Below, one piece after another: positions 34,801 to 45,279 of a DNA stretch of 64,000 nt. The stretch's first letter is position 1. The number at the start of each line of letters is the position of its first letter. The notes under the pieces were generated by a model that was not told the DNA's origin, did not search any database, and saw nothing but the letters and a program-made list of their open reading frames with translations. The DNA lies in assembly GCF_963259705.1 (NCBI RefSeq), contig NC_081850.1, positions 40,323,167 through 40,387,166 of the forward strand, read 5' to 3'. Origin of the DNA: Myotis daubentonii (Eukaryota > Chordata > Mammalia > Chiroptera > Vespertilionidae). The translations under genes and the position numbers were made by a program.

Positions 34801-36036
34801 AGAATGCCCACTCACCTGAAGTTGATACCAGAGTTCTAGCCTCTATTCAACTTCTAACTAAGCCAGTGACCTTGGGCAAGTCCTCACTTTCCCTATCTCA
34901 GTTTCCTTTTTATCAAATGCAGTACATTAGTGTGATTTTAAAAGGCTCCTTTCCAAGCTTAATACCGGGCCTCAGAGACAGAAAATAAGGGAAAACTACG
35001 AACAAATCCCTTTCCAGGGCCATTTAAAGAAAAAACTTTCAGGATAAAATTGCAGTGCTTTCCCTAGTGAAGTTCTAAAATCCTACTTTTTAAAAATGAA
35101 GTTTCAGATTATTATTTTTTGGTAGATTACCCGAATGCCTGGTTTAAGAACAGGGGCTCTGTGACCTATATTACTTTGCACTTCTATGTCCTTAGACCAG
35201 ATTCTTAGGAGGCATTCCATCAGTAAAAAGATAACCCGGGCCTTTCCCCAAAACACAACTCCACGGAGAAGGGAGCAGTCACCAGCCTAAATGCACGAAA
35301 CAAAGGGGAAGGTGCTCCATTTCCTTCATGAAAAGGGATCCTGGGCGAGAAATGCCAGCGACGCTGGGAAAACTACAGCCCAAGGACAGGGAGGCCCCCT
35401 CCCCCACGTTCCAGCGGGTTTCCGAGCAAGTTGGGGTCCCACGGGCCTCGCACCCTCGGCCAAGCTCAGGCCTCGCTCAGGAAAAGCCCAACGGGGCCTT
35501 CTCCAAAAACTACTGAGTCATGCACAACGGCAGCTCCGCAGGACCGGCCGGCCCCTCGCCCGGCGGGCCCCCACCGACCCCGGCCTCCAACGGCTCCCCC
35601 GAGGCGGCGGCGGAGCTGGGGGGCGCGGCGAGCGGGAGCCCGGGGTGCGGCGAGCGGGGGGCGCGGCCGCCGCCACCGCCTTTGTCTCTCCGGGTCCATG
35701 TCTGCCCACGTCGGGCGCCGCCGGCGAGGACGGCCGGGACTCTCGCGAGGGGAGGCCCGGAGGCCAGAGCCCCCACCCCGGAGGCCGCACGCCGGGTATT
35801 GTCCCCGACTGTGCGTGGTGCGAGCGAGCCGGGGGCGCAGGGAGTCCAGCCTCCGGCCACGACGACAGGATGACGCCTCCGTCTTTGTGTTTCCTGAGCT
35901 GGCCGGCGGGCTCCGCTCCCCTCCCCGGGACGCCGCCATCCGCGACCCGCTCAGGCCCCGCCGGAGGGCCAGGGCCCCAGGCCCACCCCGGACGGCACGC
36001 GCCGCCGGGCGCCCTCCCCCTGCGCCCCACACTCAC
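31888..36036 (-). other. ZFAND5: ZFAND5 first intron (5' UTR intron, inferred)
   Basis: It runs from the inferred first-exon donor to the acceptor before the start codon. The only recognisable repeat is the MIR at 34830-34945. A second good donor, CAG|GTGAGT on the minus strand at 34813-34818, could mark an alternative 5' exon. Confidence 0.5.
34830..34945 (+). repeat. MIR SINE relic in ZFAND5 intron 1
   Basis: It contains CAGTGACCTTGGGCAAGTCC and 'ccctatctcagtttcctttttatc'. Confidence 0.85.
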
Positions 36037-37200
36037 CCTGCGCGAGCAGGAGGCAGGAGCCGGGCCTGCGCGCGACGCCGGCGCAGTGGGCCCGGGCCGA
36101 AGCCTGAGACGGGCGAGCCGGGCGCCCTGGAGCCGCTGCCGCGGGCCGGGAGCGGGTAGGAGCCGCGGGCGGGGGTGGCGCTGGCGCTGCCGCCGCGGCG
36201 GGGGCCTTCTTTTGTTCCAGCAGGAGCCCCGAGCGTGGCCGGGACGCGGCGGAGCTCGGGAAGTGGGAGGAGGGAAGCGAGGGGGAGGCAGAGGGGGAGG
36301 CGGTGGGAGGACGGGAGGCTGCGGCGGCTAACGCTGCTCGCGGCGCTCGTCCGTCGTCTCCTCACGCCTCCGCCGGCGGCGGGTAGGGCCGATTCCGAGG
36401 GCGAGCGGGGCGGGCGCCGCGAGGACTGGGCGCCGCGAAGACCCGCCGATGGTGTTCTCCGTCGCTGGTGCTACCGCCGATGAGGCCGTGGCTCCCGGGG
36501 GCGAGCGAGCCCGACTACATGCAGACAGGTCCGCGGTCCGGCCGACTGACGCTTCCTCTCCGCCCCGCGCCCGGGCCGTGAGGGAAAGAGGGAGGGAGGG
36601 GCGGGGCCTGTGCGTCAGCGAAAACCCCGACGGCGGCGCTGGGGAGCGTGATGACGTAGCCGCCCGACGCCCCGCCCACCCGCTCCTCGGGGCGGGGCGG
36701 AGCCTGACGGCGCGGCTGTGGCGCGGGGCCGAGTCACCGGCGCGGCCGGCCCCAGGGTGGAGCTGGAAAGAGCGCGTCCTACCGAGTATGTGGTTCTATT
36801 TTTAACCCGATTGTTCGCCCTCAGCCTCCCCCATCCCGAATTTCTCACTCGCGCCTACTTTTCGCCATCTGAGTTCTCACGCTTTTTCGCGAGCCCTTTC
36901 CTCCTTCACGGCAACGGCCCCTCCCCCACCCCCAAGAATTACACGGATTCGCTTCGCGAAGAGGAAAAGGCACTGCTTTACAGACAGATTTGGGGTGTTT
37001 TCGCCCGTGCGTGAAGTCTCCGCCCGCCCCGCCCCGTTCCCTCCCACCCCCGTGGGTCCCAGAGTCCAGCGGCTCCAGCCTGATCCTGGCCCCGACGCCG
37101 CCGGCAAGGAGCTGGGCCGGCGGCGCTCGCTCAAGGTCAAGGTGGTTGTGCAGAGTCAGGGAACGCTCCGCCATCTAGCGCGGTGCCAGCCCGCCGCCCG
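35350..37200. promoter_or_regulatory. CpG island with the ZFAND5 promoter
   Basis: The base composition changes abruptly to very GC-rich with dense CpG, in a window that is otherwise AT-rich. GC boxes are frequent (GGGGCGGGG at about 36598-36605 and near 36690-36697, plus CCGCCCCGCCCCG near 37027). A CRE-like TGACGT sits at 36652-36657 and TGCGTCAGC near 36611. No TATA box was seen. Position just upstream of ZFAND5 on its strand makes this its promoter. Long open frames on both strands here come from lack of stop codons in GC-rich DNA. Confidence 0.85.
36037..36520 (-). other. ZFAND5: ZFAND5 non-coding first exon (probable)
   Basis: On the minus strand the sequence CGCAGG|GTGAGTG provides a near-perfect splice donor inside the CpG island. 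It is the strongest donor seen between the island core and the first coding exon. The upstream end is a guess, because CpG-island promoters often have scattered start sites. Confidence 0.5.
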
Positions 37201-37627
37201 CGCCTCTGTTCTGAACAAACTGTTTGGGCCAGCCTGTAAAATCCCTGGAAATGGGCTGTTCCAGCAGAGCGCCGCGAACTGGGGAAGGCACCGAATGTTC
37301 TGCCCAAGGAATGGAGTGAAGGGACAAACAAGCTAGACCCGGGGCAGAGACCAGAAAGGAGGAAACGCTGCAGGAGGAAGTTCAGGAGGGGAGAGGCGTG
37401 AAGCAGGCAGTTCCCCGATGAGGCACAGGGCCCAGCGAATTTGAAAGGGCGAGTTAACTCCGAGCGCTAGAACCTGTGCAAAGCACCACCACCACCAACA
37501 AAAGACTCCCACTTCCAGCTGACCCCTCCAAGCGACCAAATGACTACGACAGATAGGACTTGTGATGTTGTCTAGTAACCGAGAGCGTAATGAAGGAACA
37601 GGAATGAGGTGTAGGGCTTCTATTAGC

Positions 37628-37855
37628 CCCCATTGAGATGCTCTGTGGATAAGAGCATCGGCCTCGCGGGTTGGATTCTGGTCAAGGGAACTTACCGGTT
37701 GCATCTCGGTGCACTGCACGCGGGATGCTGTCGGTGTGAGATCGATGTTCCTCTGTGCCTCTCCTCCTCCTTTCTGTGTTTCTCTCAGTCTCTCCTCCTC
37801 TCCACTCTATAAAAAAAATCAATGGGATATCCTCGGGCGAGGATTAACAGCAACA
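37628..37855 (+). mobile_element. Diverged Ves SINE
   Basis: A recognisable head (GGATAAGAGCATCGGCCTCG, GGATTCTGGTCAAGGG), CT-rich part and AAAAATCAATGGGATATCCTC tail, more diverged than most copies here. Confidence 0.75.
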
Positions 37856-37879
37856 ACAAAAAGATTGGAGTGACAGCCC

Positions 37880-38040
37880 GTCAGTGCGTCCCAAACTCTT
37901 GGATCAGAAAAGCCCCTGCGGGGCTTATTTAAAAGATGACTAGGCCTCTTCCCTGGAGATGGTTTTCGGTTGGTCTGGGGTGGACTTCAAGAACCTGTAT
38001 TTTAAGTAATGCTCCAGGTGATCACTTTATAATTTTGTGT
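37880..38040 (+). mobile_element. MER20-like hAT MITE
   Basis: Contains 'gtcccaaactcttggatcagaa', CTGGGGTGGACTTCAAGAAC and 'taatgctccaggtgat', typical of MER20. Confidence 0.75.
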
Positions 38041-38264
38041 ATTTGGGAGACTCTGTTTTGGTGCTCTGTGCCAAAAGTTCCAAAATCAATCAGTTTCCTG
38101 CCGCAGTAAGCAAAAATACCTAGGCTATAAGTGACCATTTAGGCTAATTTCTGTGGTTAGTTAATGTGCTGGAAATGTTAAGTAGTTTCAGTCACTGGTC
38201 CCAGGGCCATTGGAATTTATTTCCTCGAATGAGTAGTTAAGTTAGTAAAAACAAGGCAGTTACC

Positions 38265-38400
38265 ACTTACAGATCATTTTTGGTGCTAAGTATTTTTTTC
38301 CATTTAGGGCCTCATTTAATCCTAACGGTAATTCACTGAAAGTAGATACTATTATAACTATTAAGAAAAGTGACTTGCTTGAAGCCCTGAAGGACAGGGA
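38265..38400 (-). repeat. MIR SINE relic
   Basis: Reads 'ggtgctaagtatttttttccatttagggcctcatttaatcctaacggta' and 'taagaaaagtgacttgcttgaa'. Confidence 0.6.
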
Positions 38401-38486
38401 AGCTATGAAACTAATTCTTACTGAGGAAAATAATAACAGACTCCCCCTCACTCCCAGAATTTTAGTTATTAAAAAGTGAAACACGC

Positions 38487-38730
38487 CCTAGCTGGTTTGG
38501 CTCAGTGGATAGAGCCTGCAGACCAAAGGGCCCCGGGTTTGATTCCGATCAAGGTATCCTACCTTGGTTGCAGGCTCCTCCCGGGCTGGGGACCTGGTCA
38601 GGCGTGTGCAGGAGGCAACCATTCAATGTGTTCCTCTCACGTCAGTGTTCTGTCTTTCCCTCTCTTCCATGCTCCCTAAAAATCAATAGAAAAATATCCT
38701 GGGGTGAGGATTAAAAAAAAAAAGAAGAAG
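38487..38730 (+). mobile_element. Ves SINE
   Basis: Head GCCCTAGCTGGTTTGGCTCA, middle GCAGGAGGCAACCATTCAAT, tail AAATCAATAGAAAAATATCC plus an A-rich run. Confidence 0.93.
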
Positions 38731-38734
38731 AAAT

Positions 38735-38865
38735 ACAAATTCTCAGGGCCCCACACCAGACCTATGGAATCACACACTCTGGGGTTTGGTCCAGGAGTCT
38801 GTGTTTCAGCAAGTTTTGTGTGTGATTCTGATGCATGCTCAAGTTTGAGAATTGTTCACTTACCC
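38735..38865 (-). mobile_element. MER20-like hAT MITE part
   Basis: Reads 'attctcagggccccacaccagacctatggaatcaca' and 'gattctgatgcatgctcaagtttgagaattg'. Its left end may be cut by the Ves SINE. Confidence 0.75.
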
Positions 38866-39427
38866 CTACCATGCCATCAAGTGACCTCTCTCAGATGCTC
38901 ACACCAGGTAAAGGGAAAAGGTTAAAAAAAGAAGAGATTCTTTTCATGTTACTGATGTAACAGATTATGGGATATGCCCCCCCCCCCCTGTGGTGTTCTA
39001 AATTGTCAGACTCTAAAGGCAAACTGTAAACAAAATATACAATAGAATGCTCTTAATTTAGTATGCAAAAGGACTGTCACTCTATGATCATCAGAAAAGG
39101 TTGAAACTGACCTTTGTAAAATAGATAACAGGAAAAGTGAGGTATGCTCGAATGTGAGGTTATTAATTGTTCGAAAACACCTTTCATAAAATTTCATTAT
39201 GTGGACAAAAAAGGATTTATATGTAAAGTATAGCCTCACAAGGTGATCTGTTCATTAATTCCTAACTGGGCGGGTCATGATGGGTTGTCATGCCCCAGGC
39301 ATATAACTTTTATAGTAAAAGGTTTATCTTTGCCTTAAATAGTCCCTGTCCATTGTTTTTGTGCATCTAGGTTATCACGACTTTGAAACAAGGGTAACCA
39401 CCCTCAAGAGAGCACATGATCTTTTTT

Positions 39428-39858
39428 TCCTCCCTCTCTCTTTTTAAATCTTTATTGATAAAAGTATCACATATGTTCTCTTTTTTTTCCCCATTGACCC
39501 TTTCTAGCCTCCACCCACCCCCTGCCCCAGGCCTTTACCACACTATTGTCTGTGTCCATGGGTTATGCATATATGCATACAAGTTCTTTGGTTAGTCTCT
39601 TCTCACCCACCCACCCCGTCCTTCCCTCTGAGATTCATCAGTCTGTTCCATGCTTCTTTGTCTTTGGCTCTATTTTGTTCCTCTGTTTATTCAGTTCTTT
39701 AGATTCCACATATGAGTGAGATTATGTGATACTTACCTTTCTCTGATTGGCTTATTTTGCTTAGCATAATACTCTCCAGGTCCCTCTGGGCTGTCTCAAA
39801 GGATAAGAAAGAGCCTTCTTTTTTTACTGCTGCAAAGTATTCCATGGTGTAAATGTAC
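39428..39858 (-). mobile_element. L1 3' end, minus-strand part of an inverted L1
   Basis: The reversed L1 3' UTR and ORF2 end: 'ctttattgataaaagtatcacatatgttc', GTGTCCATGGGTTATGCATA, 'cacatatgagtgagattatgtgata', 'gctgcaaagtattccatggtgt'. Confidence 0.9.
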
Positions 39859-39859
39859 C

Positions 39860-40825
39860 AATAATGAATTCCCATAAAGAGAAACTGGGGGGAAAAAATC
39901 CCATTTACCATTTAACAAACAAATTAAAATACTTAGGAATAATTTAAACAAGGAGGTAAAAGACTAGTACTCAGAAAACTACATGACATTTGAAAAAAGA
40001 AATACTAGTAGAGAAAGATATAAAGAAGTAGAAGAATATACTGTGTTCATGGACTGGTAGATTTAACATAATTAAAATGTCCATACTACCCAAAGCAATC
40101 TATAGATTCAATGCAATCCCTATTAAAATACCCATGACATATTTCACAGATCTAGAACAAATACTCCAAAAATTTACATGGAACCAATAAAGACCCTGAA
40201 TAGCTGCAGCAATCTTAAGAAAGAAGAACAAAGTTGGAGGACTCACAATACCAGATATCAAGTTATACTACAAAGCCACTGTAATCAAAACAGCCTGGAA
40301 CTGGCACTAGAACAGTTCAATGGAACAGAACAGAGACCCCAGAAATTGACCCAAGCAATTACACTCAATATTTGACAAAGGAGGCAAGAACATACAATAG
40401 AGTGAAAACAGTCTCTTCAATAAATGGTGTTAGGAAAGTGGACAAATACATGTAAAAAAATGAAACTGGACCACCAATTTATACCATACACAAGAATAAA
40501 CCCAGGGCGGGTAAGAGATCAACCAAAGGACTTGTATGCATGCATATAAGCATAACCAATGGACATAAGACACCGGGGGATAGGGGAGGCTAGGGGACTG
40601 TCTAGGGCGGGGGGAAAAATGGACACATATGTAATACCCTTTGTAATACTTTAAGCAATAAAAAAAAAAAAAAAAAAAATGTAGGCAACAACAAAAAAAA
40701 AAAGAATAAACTCAGAATGGATGAAAGACTTAAATGTAAGTTGTGAAATCATAAGAATCCTAGAAGAAACCAGAGGCAGCAAAATCTCGGACGTCTCTTT
40801 TCGCAATATGTTTGCTGATACATAA
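39860..40825 (+). mobile_element. L1 ORF2 segment, plus-strand part of an inverted L1
   Basis: The ORF2 stretch reads 'agaaagatataaagaagtagaagaatatactgtgttcatggactgg', then 'attcaatgcaatccctattaaaat', then GCCACTGTAATCAAAACAGC. It ends where the L1 order would lead to the opposite-strand part at its left, as in twin priming. It contains a later insertion (40502-40701). Confidence 0.88.
40502..40701 (+). mobile_element. L1 3'-UTR insertion nested in L1
   Basis: Reads 'gacttgtatgcatgcatataagcataacc' and 'cacatatgtaatacc...taagcaataa' followed by an A run. AAGAATAAAC flanks it at 40492-40501 and 40702-40711. Confidence 0.8.
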
Positions 40826-41022
40826 TCTTAACTATTCAGTTATCCAATCTCTTCCTTACTTTCTTCTACCTTCATGTAATCTTCCTTAATTTCCTCCTTA
40901 ATTTCAAATGCATAAAAGAAACTGCAAAACTGTCGTTCTCCAAAAATTTAAGATGATGTGTCCCAGCAATTGTAGTCAGTTTGGCTTAATATCTTATTGA
41001 AATTTTATAGGTTTGGACCTTC

Positions 41023-41312
41023 TTAACCCATTGTATGCCATAAGCGTCTAGATGCAAGCAACGGACCTTCCCCACATGCCACACGCGTCTATAATAAAAA
41101 ATGTTTTCCATAAGTGGCAGCCCTGACCAACTTTAAAATCATTTTTCACGAGAATTTTCAGCTGAAAATATTCAAGAACACCCGAATTGTGAGTAAAATA
41201 TTTATTTTTATAATATTCATTGCAAATTGATTTTTTAAATTAAATTCAAAATATTATGGCGTGTGGGGATGGTTTCCATTTTGGATGCATGGCAGTTAGC
41301 TGGCTAAATCTA
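41023..41312. mobile_element. Candidate piggyBac-like miniature element
   Basis: It begins TTAACCCATTGTATGCC, with the TTAA and CCC expected of piggyBac-type ends. CCCCACATGCCA near the left is echoed in inverse as GGCGTGTGGGG near 41259-41270. The right terminus is not clear (GGATGCATGGCAGTTAGC near 41283-41300, then GGCTAAA), so the assignment is tentative. Confidence 0.4.
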
Positions 41313-41537
41313 CAATTGCATAGCACATACCAAGTGTCTGGTACTGGTCCATTCCTAAGTATTCATTGAAAATAATGTTAATTCAATTATCCTTTATTCA
41401 TTTTTTTTCTTTAAAAATGTTTTGCACGTTTTACTACATTCTAGGCACCATGGAACTGGGTGCTGGAAAATTCATTGGTGGGAAAATGGATCTTACTCTT
41501 GTTTTCATGGCTCTTACTGTCATGTTGGGGAGAAACA

Positions 41538-41903
41538 TCCTATATAATAAAAGCCTAATATGCAAATCGACCGAATGGAGGAACGACCGGTCGCTATGAT
41601 GCACACTAACCACCACGGGGCAGACGCTCAATGCAGGAGCTGCCCCCAGCCCACAGGCCCCAGGCCAGCCAAGGCAGGTGCCAACAGGATCCCCCCACCC
41701 CCCGATCGCCCGGCTGGTCACCCCGAAAGGGAGGTGACCAGCAGGGGGGGGGAGGGGCTGGTGAATGGGCAGCACCAGGCTGGCCAAGGCAGGTGCTAGT
41801 GCCCCCCCCCCATAGCCCCGTCAGTCACCCCAAAGATCAGCCCTGATCGCCGGGCAGGCCTAGGGACCCTACCCATGCACAAATTTTGTGCATTGGGCCT
41901 ACT
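41538..41903 (+). mobile_element. HeliBat-type Helitron
   Basis: Starts TCCTATATAATAAAAGCC after an A. It contains CTAATATGCAAATCGACCG and the 3' palindrome ATGCACAAATTTTGTGCAT at about 41875-41893, then 'tgggcctact' as a mutated end. Confidence 0.92.
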
Positions 41904-41999
41904 GTTAACAATTTTATCATATAAATATATAATTATGAACTGGTAAATAACTTGAAGGAAAGGTACAGAATGCCATGGAGCATATAACCAATAGCAGTC

Positions 42000-42470
42000 G
42001 ACACTGAAAAACACCCAGGTCTGAGTCCCATTACCAATCATCCCATTGCCAGTGGAGCCAGGCTTGCTTCTTTAAAGTGTTTAACTATAGTAAACTGGCA
42101 TGTCCTTTGAGACGGTTGGAACAGTTTGTATTCTGCTTCAGAATTAGGTAAAGTCATTGCAGATTCACTTACATTTTTCTTTGTCATTTAGGAATGGGCC
42201 AAAAAGGGGATTGGTGATTGGAGAAGAGCAAATGTAATTAAATTTCTTAGAAAGTAGAAACTGACATCCCTGAAAAATAGCAATAAAAGTTATTAGTCCA
42301 CTGTAAAATATAAAAGACCTGGAGTTATTTTAACTTGACATTTAACTTTCTATTATGGAGACAATTGCTTCTGTGGCATTATTGTAATACTCTGTCATGG
42401 GTAACTTCATTTCCTCTGTGTGCCTGAGTAGAGCTATGTGAAGCACAAAGTCTTTGCCGGGTTTTTAAAA
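42000..42470. other. Intergenic stretch without recognised elements
   Basis: AT-rich, no convincing gene or repeat. Confidence 0.4.
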
Positions 42471-42477
42471 ACTGTTT

Positions 42478-42862
42478 AGTGCTCTGGTCAGTGTAGCTCC
42501 ATTGGTTGGAACATCATCCTGTATGCCAAGGGTGGGGAATGTCCAGCCTGCAGGCCATATAAGGCCCCCAAAATCATTTCGTCTGGCCCTGCCAAGGCAT
42601 TAGGGGTGAGTTAATTAAATGTTTGACCAAATATGGCAGGCTAATTTTTAAGTTAATAATTTTGTGTGGTCCACGAATGATGTTATAAATATCCAAATGG
42701 CCCTTGGCACCAAAAAGGTTTCCCATCCTTGCTGTACACCGAAAGGTTCCAGGTTGAATTTCCAGTCAGGGCACGTACCCAGTTTGTGGGTTCGATTCCC
42801 AGTGTGGGCTCTGATGGGGTTTGTGCTTCTCACTCTCTCCCCTCTCTCTAAAATCAATTTTT
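42478..42862 (+). mobile_element. Ves-like SINE split by a hAT element
   Basis: The head TGCTCTGGTCAGTGTAGCTC is at the left, and its continuation (GAAAGGTTCCAGGTTGAATT ... 'ctctctctaaaatcaattttt') is to the right of the hAT element at 42528-42732. Confidence 0.85.
42528..42732 (+). mobile_element. hAT miniature element nested in a Ves SINE
   Basis: It starts 'aagggtggggaatgtcc' and ends 'tttcccatccttg', with GTCTGGCCCTGCCAAGGCAT internally. CTGTAT/CTGTAC sits on both sides, as expected for a diverged 8-bp hAT duplication. Confidence 0.75.
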
Positions 42863-43378
42863 TAAAAAACCGTTGGGTGTTATTTGATGTTCATATAGTG
42901 TTCCTTTCCTTTTCTTTTTTAGTCCTTTCACAAATCAAAGATCAAGGTAATGAGACTCAATTATATTTTTATTATTTCTAAAATGATTGACTGAAAAGGA
43001 TTACAATATTGTACTTAGAGCAGGTCAACTAATTAAAAACTTTAAAGCATACATACTATTATTAATATTTTTCCTTTTGAATAATTAATAATTAAATAGT
43101 TAAAATATCAGTGAATCCAATAATGGATTGGTTTTAGACCCAGATCAACAAGTGGTTGGCTGAATATTTTTTCCCTCAAGAACTTGATGAAGCAAGTAGC
43201 AATTTAATTGTATAGACCTTTTGATAATTTTAAAGCCATACTTTTTTTCAGTGAAAACAGTTTGATTAAAGAATCTTCAAATAAATGTCATGGATATCTT
43301 ACCTGATTAGAGAAGACTTTCAAACAAACTCCAGATACTGTCAACATAGCCATCAACAATTTTAAAGACTATTTAAGT

Positions 43379-43600
43379 GGCCTGGCCAGCGTGACTCAGT
43401 GGTTGAGTGTCAACCTATGAACCAGGAAGTCACAGTTCAGTTTCTGGTCAGGGCACATGCCCAGGTTGTGGGCTTGATCCCTAGTGTGGGAGGTGCAGGA
43501 GGCAGCCGATCAGTGATTCTCTTTCATCATTGATATTTCTATCTGTCTCTCCCTCTCCCTTCCTCCCTGAAATCAATAAAAATATATTTTTAAAAAAATA
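43379..43600 (+). mobile_element. Ves SINE
   Basis: Head GGCCTGGCCAGCGTGACTCA, middle GCAGGAGGCAGCCGATCAGT, tail AAATCAATAAAAATATATTTT. Confidence 0.95.
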
Positions 43601-43984
43601 GCTAACAAATTTTATTTTTTAAGAACTTATTGTGAATCATGTGTGGCTGTTTGTTTTGACTTGTACTTGGGCATAATTAGGTGGACTCTTTACTATGGTC
43701 AACTCTTGTTACCAGATAGTGAATTATATGTCATATACCTCATCTGTAGTAACCTGTATACTTTGCCACTTTCAGCACATTTGTTTTTCTATTTTGCAGG
43801 GATATTGAGAATGAGGGAGAAGTAGGCAAGAAGTAGGCAAAAGAGTTTTGGTTTTGGAGTGAAATTCTTTTCTACAGCTGTTTTATTATACTATTTTTAA
43901 AAATTACAAAATACTAATAATATATGAATATATATTCTCTTTGTTTAAATTTCAAGCAACACATAATTTGAACAGAAAATTAGT

Positions 43985-44340
43985 CTCTTGTTCAAGCCAC
44001 CCCCAACCCATTCTTCTGTTCCCAAAGGTAATCCTTAGGTACTTGTGTCTATCCTTTCAAACTTGTTTTCTTCATTCATGTACTTATGCATAATAGAGGC
44101 ATTTTTTGTGATTTGTTTGTTTGCATACATGAAATTAAGCTCTATATATTGCTCTGCAACAGTATGCCTTGGGGATGTTTCCATGTCAGTTCATAAAAAT
44201 CTACCTTATTCATTTTAACAAATTGCAGAGTATGGGTGTAACATAATTATGTTAATCATTATCTTACTGGTGGATTTTCTGGTTGTTTGCATTTCCTAAC
44301 TATGATAAAAAATGTTGATAAGGGTAGTAACTTATACAGA
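43985..44340 (-). repeat. Old L1 fragment
   Basis: Reads 'ggatgtttccatgtcagttcataaaaatctaccttattcattttaaca', 'gcagagtatgggtgtaacataatta' and 'ggttgtttgcatttcctaactat', reversed L1 3' region wording. Confidence 0.65.
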
Positions 44341-44629
44341 AAATATAGTGTATTCATACCAATTATTTTCATTTTAGAAACATTTTTTTATATGGACTTT
44401 GGCCATGCTCAAATGTCAGTCCTTGTGAATAGAATTAATTTTTAAGACAGTAGATAAATCTTCCTGACTTAACTGACTTTTTTTCTTTCTCCTTCCTCCC
44501 CTCCCTCTCTCCCCCCCTTTCTTTTTAACTTTTGAAAAGATAATACAGCAGGATTCACTAGGAGAGAATCAACTACAATTTGAAGTCCTGCATCATTTCT
44601 CCCCCATTCATAAGCTAATGATTATGACA

Positions 44630-44775
44630 ATAGGTAACTTTTGTTAGGCACTAAATGCCAGGCTTTGTTGTAAGCACTTTACACATGTTAATATTAATTC
44701 TCATAGAAGAATTAGGAAGTAGACAATTAGTATCCCCATTTTGTTAATGCAGAAATTGTCAGGTTTTCTGATGCT
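44630..44775 (-). repeat. MIR SINE relic
   Basis: Reads 'ttgttaggcactaaatgccaggctttgttgtaagcactttacacatgttaat'. Confidence 0.7.
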
Positions 44776-45059
44776 GGAAAAATGAGAGGACTTCCACATG
44801 GTGTACCTGGAAGGCCTGGACAGTGAGTCCTTATTCCGTGTGTGGTAAAAGAAAGCAGTGCAGCTCACCAAGGCCCAGTGGTCACGGCTCCCAATCAAGA
44901 ACTGCTCCAGACTTCATGGGGGGTCCAAGTTAGGATGATCAACTCCTCTGCTTTGCCCCAGATTTTCCCACTTGCCCACTTTTAGGAAACTCAATCCCTT
45001 AGTCCTGGGTGAACCTAGATGGTTGGTCACCCTAGTCCAAGTAGTGTTTTTTTTCTCTT

Positions 45060-45270
45060 TTTTTAAACATTTTTATTGATGTCAGAGAGGAAGGGAGAGG
45101 GAGAGAGAGATAGAAACATCAATGATGATAATCATTAATCGGCTGCCTCCTCCACGTGCCACACTAGGGATCAAGCCGGCAACCTGGGCATGTACCCTGA
45201 TCTGGAAACCAACTGTGACTTCCTGGTTCATAGGTCACACTCAACCTCTGAACCACGCTGGTGGGCATAA
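45060..45270 (-). mobile_element. Ves SINE
   Basis: Reversed tail TTTAAACATTTTTATTGATG, GAGAGGAAGGGAGAGGGAGA, then the tRNA head ending GAACCACGCTGGTGGGC. Confidence 0.93.
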
Positions 45271-45279
45271 TGTTTGTTT

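Larger units (their letters stand above)
25380..36520 (-). other. ZFAND5: ZFAND5 gene (whole transcription unit, approximate ends)
   Basis: This is the span of the only protein gene recognised here, read right to left. The start is placed in the CpG island (exact start site unknown). A probable non-coding first exon ends at the donor CAGG|GTGAGT at 36037. An intron of about 4.1 kb leads to the first coding exon at about 31887. Four further coding exons follow, and the 3' UTR probably ends near 25380 after an AATAAA at 25400-25405 (minus strand). The five coding exons are certain; the UTR limits are inference. The large introns are nearly free of young transposons compared with the flanks. One Ves SINE (29398-29615) and one AC microsatellite sit in the third coding intron. 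Confidence 0.85.

Noticed and set aside
35291..36331. A 346-codon open frame on the plus strand and several long frames on both strands
   Set aside because: They lie in the CpG island, where stop codons are rare. The translations are Arg/Gly/Pro/Ala-rich with no domain, and frames overlap on both strands.
37688..37697. A GTAAGT donor on the minus strand in the diverged Ves at 37628-37855
   Set aside because: It lies upstream of the CpG-island promoter on that strand with no supporting exon; a chance match is likely.
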